Assembly (NCBI GenBank): GCA_045592225.1
Contig: JAZNUH010000156.1
Span: forward strand, 1-8,150
Length of the DNA: 8,150 bases
Direction of reading: 5' to 3'
From: JAZNUH01 sp045592225
GTDB taxonomy: Bacteria > Bacillota > Clostridia > UMGS1883 > UMGS1540
The notes below the pieces were generated by a model that searched no databases, was not told the origin of the DNA, and saw only the letters and a list, made by a program, of their open reading frames with translations. Position 1 is the first letter of the stretch; each line of letters opens with the position of its first letter. The translations under genes and the position numbers were made by a program. Positions 4,898 to 8,150 of the stretch are shown one piece after another.

Positions 4898-4912
4898 TGC
4901 AATTGATATAAT
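4884..4912 (+). promoter_or_regulatory. Sigma-A promoter of the SLH protein gene
   Basis: TTGATA (4884-4889) and TATAAT (4907-4912) are separated by 17 bp, and TG at 4904-4905 gives an extended -10. The start codon follows 38 bp later with AGGGGTGA (4939-4946) as the ribosome binding site. Confidence 0.83.
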
Positions 4913-4950
4913 GGAATAAAATATAAAGTATTTAAAACAGGGGTGAAATA

Positions 4951-7389
4951 ATGAGTAGAAAATTATTGACGATTACCGTGACAGCTATAATGTTTTTTCT
5001 GATGTTTACAGTTGTTTCAGCGGCTGAGCAAGGTGAACTGATAGTTAATGGCGGCTTTGAAGAAGATGCCGGCTGGACTCTGCCTGATAACGGACAATAT
5101 GTTGATGAAGATGAGGCTTATGAAGGTAAACGGGCAATAAAAATATCAAGCAAAGTAAATGAATTTGCTTATCAAACAATCCCTGTTAAACCGGGCGGAG
5201 AGTACACAATCTCTTTTTATGCACGGTGTGATGATGACAGTGAGTCAAAATCAGCGTGTTTTAAGCTTGCATATAAAAGGGCTCAGCTGTTAGATGATAT
5301 GCTTGTATGGCATGATAAACCGTTTGAAGGAAAATGGGAAATAGGGCCCGAATGGAAAAAGATTACTGCTAAGGTCATTATCCCTGATAATATTATTGAA
5401 ACAGACGTATTGTTAAGACTATTAGGTGGTGGTACGGTTTATTATGACAATGTTTCTATTGTAGGTTCGATACCCGATATAGAAGAAAACAAAAAGATGA
5501 TAATAAAGACAAGGGGGATAATTGAGCCTCCTGCTTCGATTATTCCTGCAATTCCTCTTGAAGAAACAATAAATAAAGACGGAAGTTACCCCATAATTGT
5601 AAATGGTGGCTTTGAAGCCGGTATAAAAGGGTGGAGTATTTCGCAAGAATGTGAGCGCGTGAGCAAAGCGGACAATCCCAAAGATGTCTATAGGGGCGAT
5701 GTTGCGATGAAAATCAGTAAATCAGGGATGTTCAGTCAAAATGTAAACCTTGTCGGAGGAGAAAAATATATTCTTTCTTTTTATGCAAAAAGTAACAGCA
5801 ATATGGTTAATACTACCGTCAAGCTTGGGGAGTATACTGACAGTAAATCAACTAAGTTAAGCATTAAAAATTGGAATTTGAGTAACGAATGGCAAAAATA
5901 TCGGTGGGATTTTGTGGTTGACAAGCAAACTACAAGTGCTGATTTAACGTTTAGTTTTGACGGAGGTGAAGATGTTTTCTATGATAGCATATTTCTTGAA
6001 GGCACTGCCCCGGATGATATCGATGAAGTTTATGACGAGTTGATAAACGGAATTTATGAAGGGCAGAATATTGAAAACGGTGACTTTGAAAACCAGAATA
6101 AAAACTGGGTTTTCAGTACATCCAGTGGAGTTGTTGGCAAGGAAGAGGCGTATTCAGGTGATTATGCCATTCTGGTTTCAGGTGAAAAAGAAAGGGAATT
6201 TGCCGGGCAGATTATAAATTTGATAGGAGGCAAGGAATATACGTTTTCTGTATTTGCAAGAGGAGAAGAAACAACAAAGGCCCATTTGAAACTTCAATTT
6301 GAAGGTATAACAAGATTCTTAGACGAAGTCTATGAAAAAACCTATGATATCGGATCCGGATGGACTAAAATTACTGATAAGATATACATACCTGACAAAG
6401 CAATCAAAGCGCATGTTTTACTAAAAGCTGTAAAAGGTGATAAAGTTTATTATGACAACGTTTCTTTTGTGGGACCGGTGCCTGATGCTAAAAGAATCGC
6501 ACAAAATCAGTATGATGCCATAATGTCCTTTAGAACTGGAGATAGGGACTGGCGAGTTGCTAAATGGTTTTATAAAATAAGAACAGAAGAATATTGGGTT
6601 GACATGGTTGTTTTTAATGGCAATGAAGTTTATGTAATAGTATTAAACAGAACAGAAGAAAAACAGCCGGTATTTTTGCCTGTTATAAGCCAGAATGGTA
6701 AGGTTAATCTTGGGGAATGTACAATTAATGATCCGGAAGCCGCAAAGACGAATAATGGTTTTATGGTCAGGGTTGAAAGCGGCACAACGGCAACCTATAG
6801 GATTACTCCTGAGACTTATGTTGATTATACGGAGATTAATACTTTTAAGGATCTTGACAATTACGCATGGGCGGCAGATGCAATACACAAAATGTATACG
6901 GCAGGCGTTGTAAACGACAAGGGCGAATATATATATAAACCAGAGCTATACATAACAAGAGGAGATTTTGCTATGTACCTTATAAAAGCACTCGGCTTAG
7001 AAAACACAACGGTTGCGAAGGAGAATTTTGAAGATATTGATGCAGATGCTGAATATGCATGGGCGGTTAAAATAGGTAAAGAACTCGGTATATTAAAAGG
7101 TACTGGGGATAATACGTACAACCCTGAAGCACCTGTAACAAGAGAGGATCTTATGGTTATTTGTGCCCGCGGGATGAGAACAGTAAAGGATATGGCAGAC
7201 GGTGATGTTGAAAATTTGGATGCTTTCAGCGATAAGAAACTCATAGCAGATTATGCGGCATCACATATTGCCGCAATGGTAAGAGAGGGAATTATTTACG
7301 GCAATGCTGATGGCACAATTAATCCAAAGGGTTTTACCACAAGAGCTGAAGCGGCAATTATTATGCAAAGATTAACAGAGTGGAAGTGA
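4951..7389 (+). CDS. S-layer-anchored protein with three CBM-like modules and SLH repeats
   Basis: This 812-residue exported protein has a signal peptide (residues 1 to about 25, cleavage near VVSAA). Three jelly-roll modules of the CBM4/9/16/22 type follow, at about 28-172, 212-351 and 371-509. Each opens with N-G-[GD]-F-E and closes with VYYDNVS or VFYDSIF. Another strand-rich region (about 513-625, with VYVIVLNRTEE) resembles C-terminal beta domains of glycosidases. Three SLH repeats at the end (about 630-682, 692-744, 757-810) carry TRGD, TRED and TRAE at the expected positions and should bind the secondary cell-wall polymer. No catalytic domain is visible, so the likely role is binding carbohydrate or displaying itself on the cell surface rather than hydrolysis. 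It is a single-gene unit with its own promoter and terminator. Ligand specificity is unknown. Confidence 0.92.
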   Translation: MSRKLLTITVTAIMFFLMFTVVSAAEQGELIVNGGFEEDAGWTLPDNGQYVDEDEAYEGKRAIKISSKVNEFAYQTIPVKPGGEYTISFYARCDDDSESKSACFKLAYKRAQLLDDMLVWHDKPFEGKWEIGPEWKKITAKVIIPDNIIETDVLLRLLGGGTVYYDNVSIVGSIPDIEENKKMIIKTRGIIEPPASIIPAIPLEETINKDGSYPIIVNGGFEAGIKGWSISQECERVSKADNPKDVYRGDVAMKISKSGMFSQNVNLVGGEKYILSFYAKSNSNMVNTTVKLGEYTDSKSTKLSIKNWNLSNEWQKYRWDFVVDKQTTSADLTFSFDGGEDVFYDSIFLEGTAPDDIDEVYDELINGIYEGQNIENGDFENQNKNWVFSTSSGVVGKEEAYSGDYAILVSGEKEREFAGQIINLIGGKEYTFSVFARGEETTKAHLKLQFEGITRFLDEVYEKTYDIGSGWTKITDKIYIPDKAIKAHVLLKAVKGDKVYYDNVSFVGPVPDAKRIAQNQYDAIMSFRTGDRDWRVAKWFYKIRTEEYWVDMVVFNGNEVYVIVLNRTEEKQPVFLPVISQNGKVNLGECTINDPEAAKTNNGFMVRVESGTTATYRITPETYVDYTEINTFKDLDNYAWAADAIHKMYTAGVVNDKGEYIYKPELYITRGDFAMYLIKALGLENTTVAKENFEDIDADAEYAWAVKIGKELGILKGTGDNTYNPEAPVTREDLMVICARGMRTVKDMADGDVENLDAFSDKKLIADYAASHIAAMVREGIIYGNADGTINPKGFTTRAEAAIIMQRLTEWK

Positions 7390-7394
7390 TTTTA

Positions 7395-7425
7395 GACTCC
7401 GACAACATCTGTCGGGGTCTTTCTT
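7395..7425 (+). terminator. Rho-independent terminator after the SLH gene
   Basis: GACTCCGACA (7395-7404) pairs with TGTCGGGGTC (7410-7419) over 10 bp with one G-U pair, around the loop ACATC. It is followed by TTTCTT. It begins 6 bp after the stop codon. Confidence 0.9.
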
Positions 7426-7450
7426 ATAAAAATAATTGTCAAGTAAATTA

Positions 7451-7479
7451 TAGACTTGCTAAAGCAAATGTGGTATACT
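7451..7479 (+). promoter_or_regulatory. Probable mutS2 promoter with internal inverted repeat
   Basis: TATACT at 7474-7479 with TG at 7471-7472 gives an extended -10. The best -35 at 17 bp is TAGACT (7451-7456), four of six matches. TTGCT (7456-7460) and AGCAA (7463-7467) form an inverted repeat in the spacer that could be an operator or chance. The mutS2 start lies 29 bp downstream of the -10. Confidence 0.55.
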
Positions 7480-7508
7480 GTATATAACTTTAAATAAAGG
7501 AGCAAAAA

Positions 7509-8150
7509 ATGGAAGAGAAATCTCTCAGAATACTTGAATTTGATAAAATACGTCAGCGACTTGCTGATAAAGCGGTTATAAATACAACACGCGAAAAGCT
7601 TTTAAAGCTTATGCCATCAGTCAATGCTGAAAAAATTGTTACTGCACTCAGAGAAACCGATGAAGCAAGGGGGATAACTGTTAAGTACGGTGCACCCCCC
7701 ATAAGCCCCATTTCGGATGTGCGTCCGCTTATTAAAAGAAGCCTTATAGGGGCATCTTTGTCCTGCGGTGACCTTTTAAATGTTGCACACCTTTTAAGGA
7801 TAACGAGAGGGTGCCTTAAATACATTGATATTCGTGATTTTGAGATAGACTATCCTGTTTTAAATACAATATGCGCAGAAATGACGGCGGTAAGAGATAC
7901 CGAGCAGAATATTTTCAATGCAATTATAAGTGAAGAAGAGCTTGACGATAATGCAAGTCCTGCTCTTTCGGCTATTCGGCGCAAAAAGCTGTCTCTGTCA
8001 AACAGGGTGCGTGATATCTTAAACGATATAATTCACTCTCCAAACTACGCACAGGCGCTTCAGGATGCAATTATAACAATGCGTGGCGGCAGATTTGTTG
8101 TGCCTGTAAAGGCAGAGCATAAATCAACCATTTCGGGCGTTGTGCACGAC
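7509..8150 (+). CDS. mutS2: MutS2, N-terminal part, continues past window
   Basis: The frame opens at ATG 7509 after AAAGGAG (7496-7502, 6 nt spacing) and runs to the window edge without a stop: 214 residues of a protein that is usually about 780-800 long. The start LRILEFDKIRQRLADKA, the middle ISPISDVRPLIKRSLIGASL and the end MRGGRFVVPVKAEHKSTISG are typical of the MutS2 N-terminal core/lever region. MutS2 is a MutS-like ATPase with a C-terminal Smr domain. It has been linked to suppression of recombination, and in Bacillus to splitting or cleaving at collided ribosomes. The ATPase (Walker A) and Smr parts lie beyond the window and cannot be checked, so intactness is unknown. The gene is in its own transcription unit here, after a terminator. 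Confidence 0.93.
   Translation, partial: MEEKSLRILEFDKIRQRLADKAVINTTREKLLKLMPSVNAEKIVTALRETDEARGITVKYGAPPISPISDVRPLIKRSLIGASLSCGDLLNVAHLLRITRGCLKYIDIRDFEIDYPVLNTICAEMTAVRDTEQNIFNAIISEEELDDNASPALSAIRRKKLSLSNRVRDILNDIIHSPNYAQALQDAIITMRGGRFVVPVKAEHKSTISGVVHD

Noticed and set aside
6861..7244. 127-codon - strand frame inside the SLH repeats
   Set aside because: It is antisense to conserved SLH repeats and is serine-rich only because of codon complementarity.
1..8150. CRISPR array, insertion sequence, tRNA, rRNA or phage genes
   Set aside because: No regularly spaced repeats, transposase motifs, tRNA cloverleaf or phage-like genes were found on either strand by eye.

Overview
The window looks like chromosomal DNA of an anaerobic, spore-forming member of the Clostridia (Bacillota), probably of the Oscillospirales/Ruminococcus type. 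The basis is a Rex redox regulator, an RqcP-type S4 protein, the sporulation protein YunB, an S-layer-homology (SLH) surface protein, MutS2, AT-rich composition, GGAGG-type ribosome binding sites and near-consensus sigma-A promoters. The species cannot be named from the sequence.

Layout. Positions 1-330 have no convincing gene; instead they hold a cluster of DnaA-box-like 9-mers (one perfect, several near-perfect). Next on the + strand come rex (best start TTG at 352) and rqcP, closed by a strong terminator at 1311-1341. Convergent to these, on the - strand, is a two-gene operon: a YfcE/MJ0936-type phosphodiesterase followed 2 bp later by a 57-residue cysteine-rich protein, driven by a TTGACA-N17-TATATT promoter. 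From 2119 a + strand operon runs through three small uncharacterised genes into yunB. Its end overlaps, tail to tail, a cytoplasmic serine hydrolase of the beta-lactamase/EstB fold on the - strand. That hydrolase and the next gene, a large exported protein with three carbohydrate-binding-like modules and three SLH repeats, are fired from back-to-back promoters whose -35 regions lie in an inverted repeat. A terminator follows the SLH gene, and the window ends inside mutS2.

How the genes relate. Rex senses NADH/NAD+ and sits with rqcP, a translation-rescue factor. The three small genes plus yunB look like one transcription unit and may be sporulation linked. The serine hydrolase and SLH protein are each single-gene units. 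MutS2 and RqcP both act on stalled or collided ribosomes in Bacillus, but here they are 6 kb apart in separate units.

The points I consider most worth checking are the DnaA-box cluster upstream of rex, the three-small-gene set before yunB with a helix motif shared between two of its proteins, a hairpin that partly buries the yunB ribosome binding site, and the unlisted-size cysteine-rich small gene at 1340-1513. I found no mobile element, CRISPR array, tRNA or rRNA.
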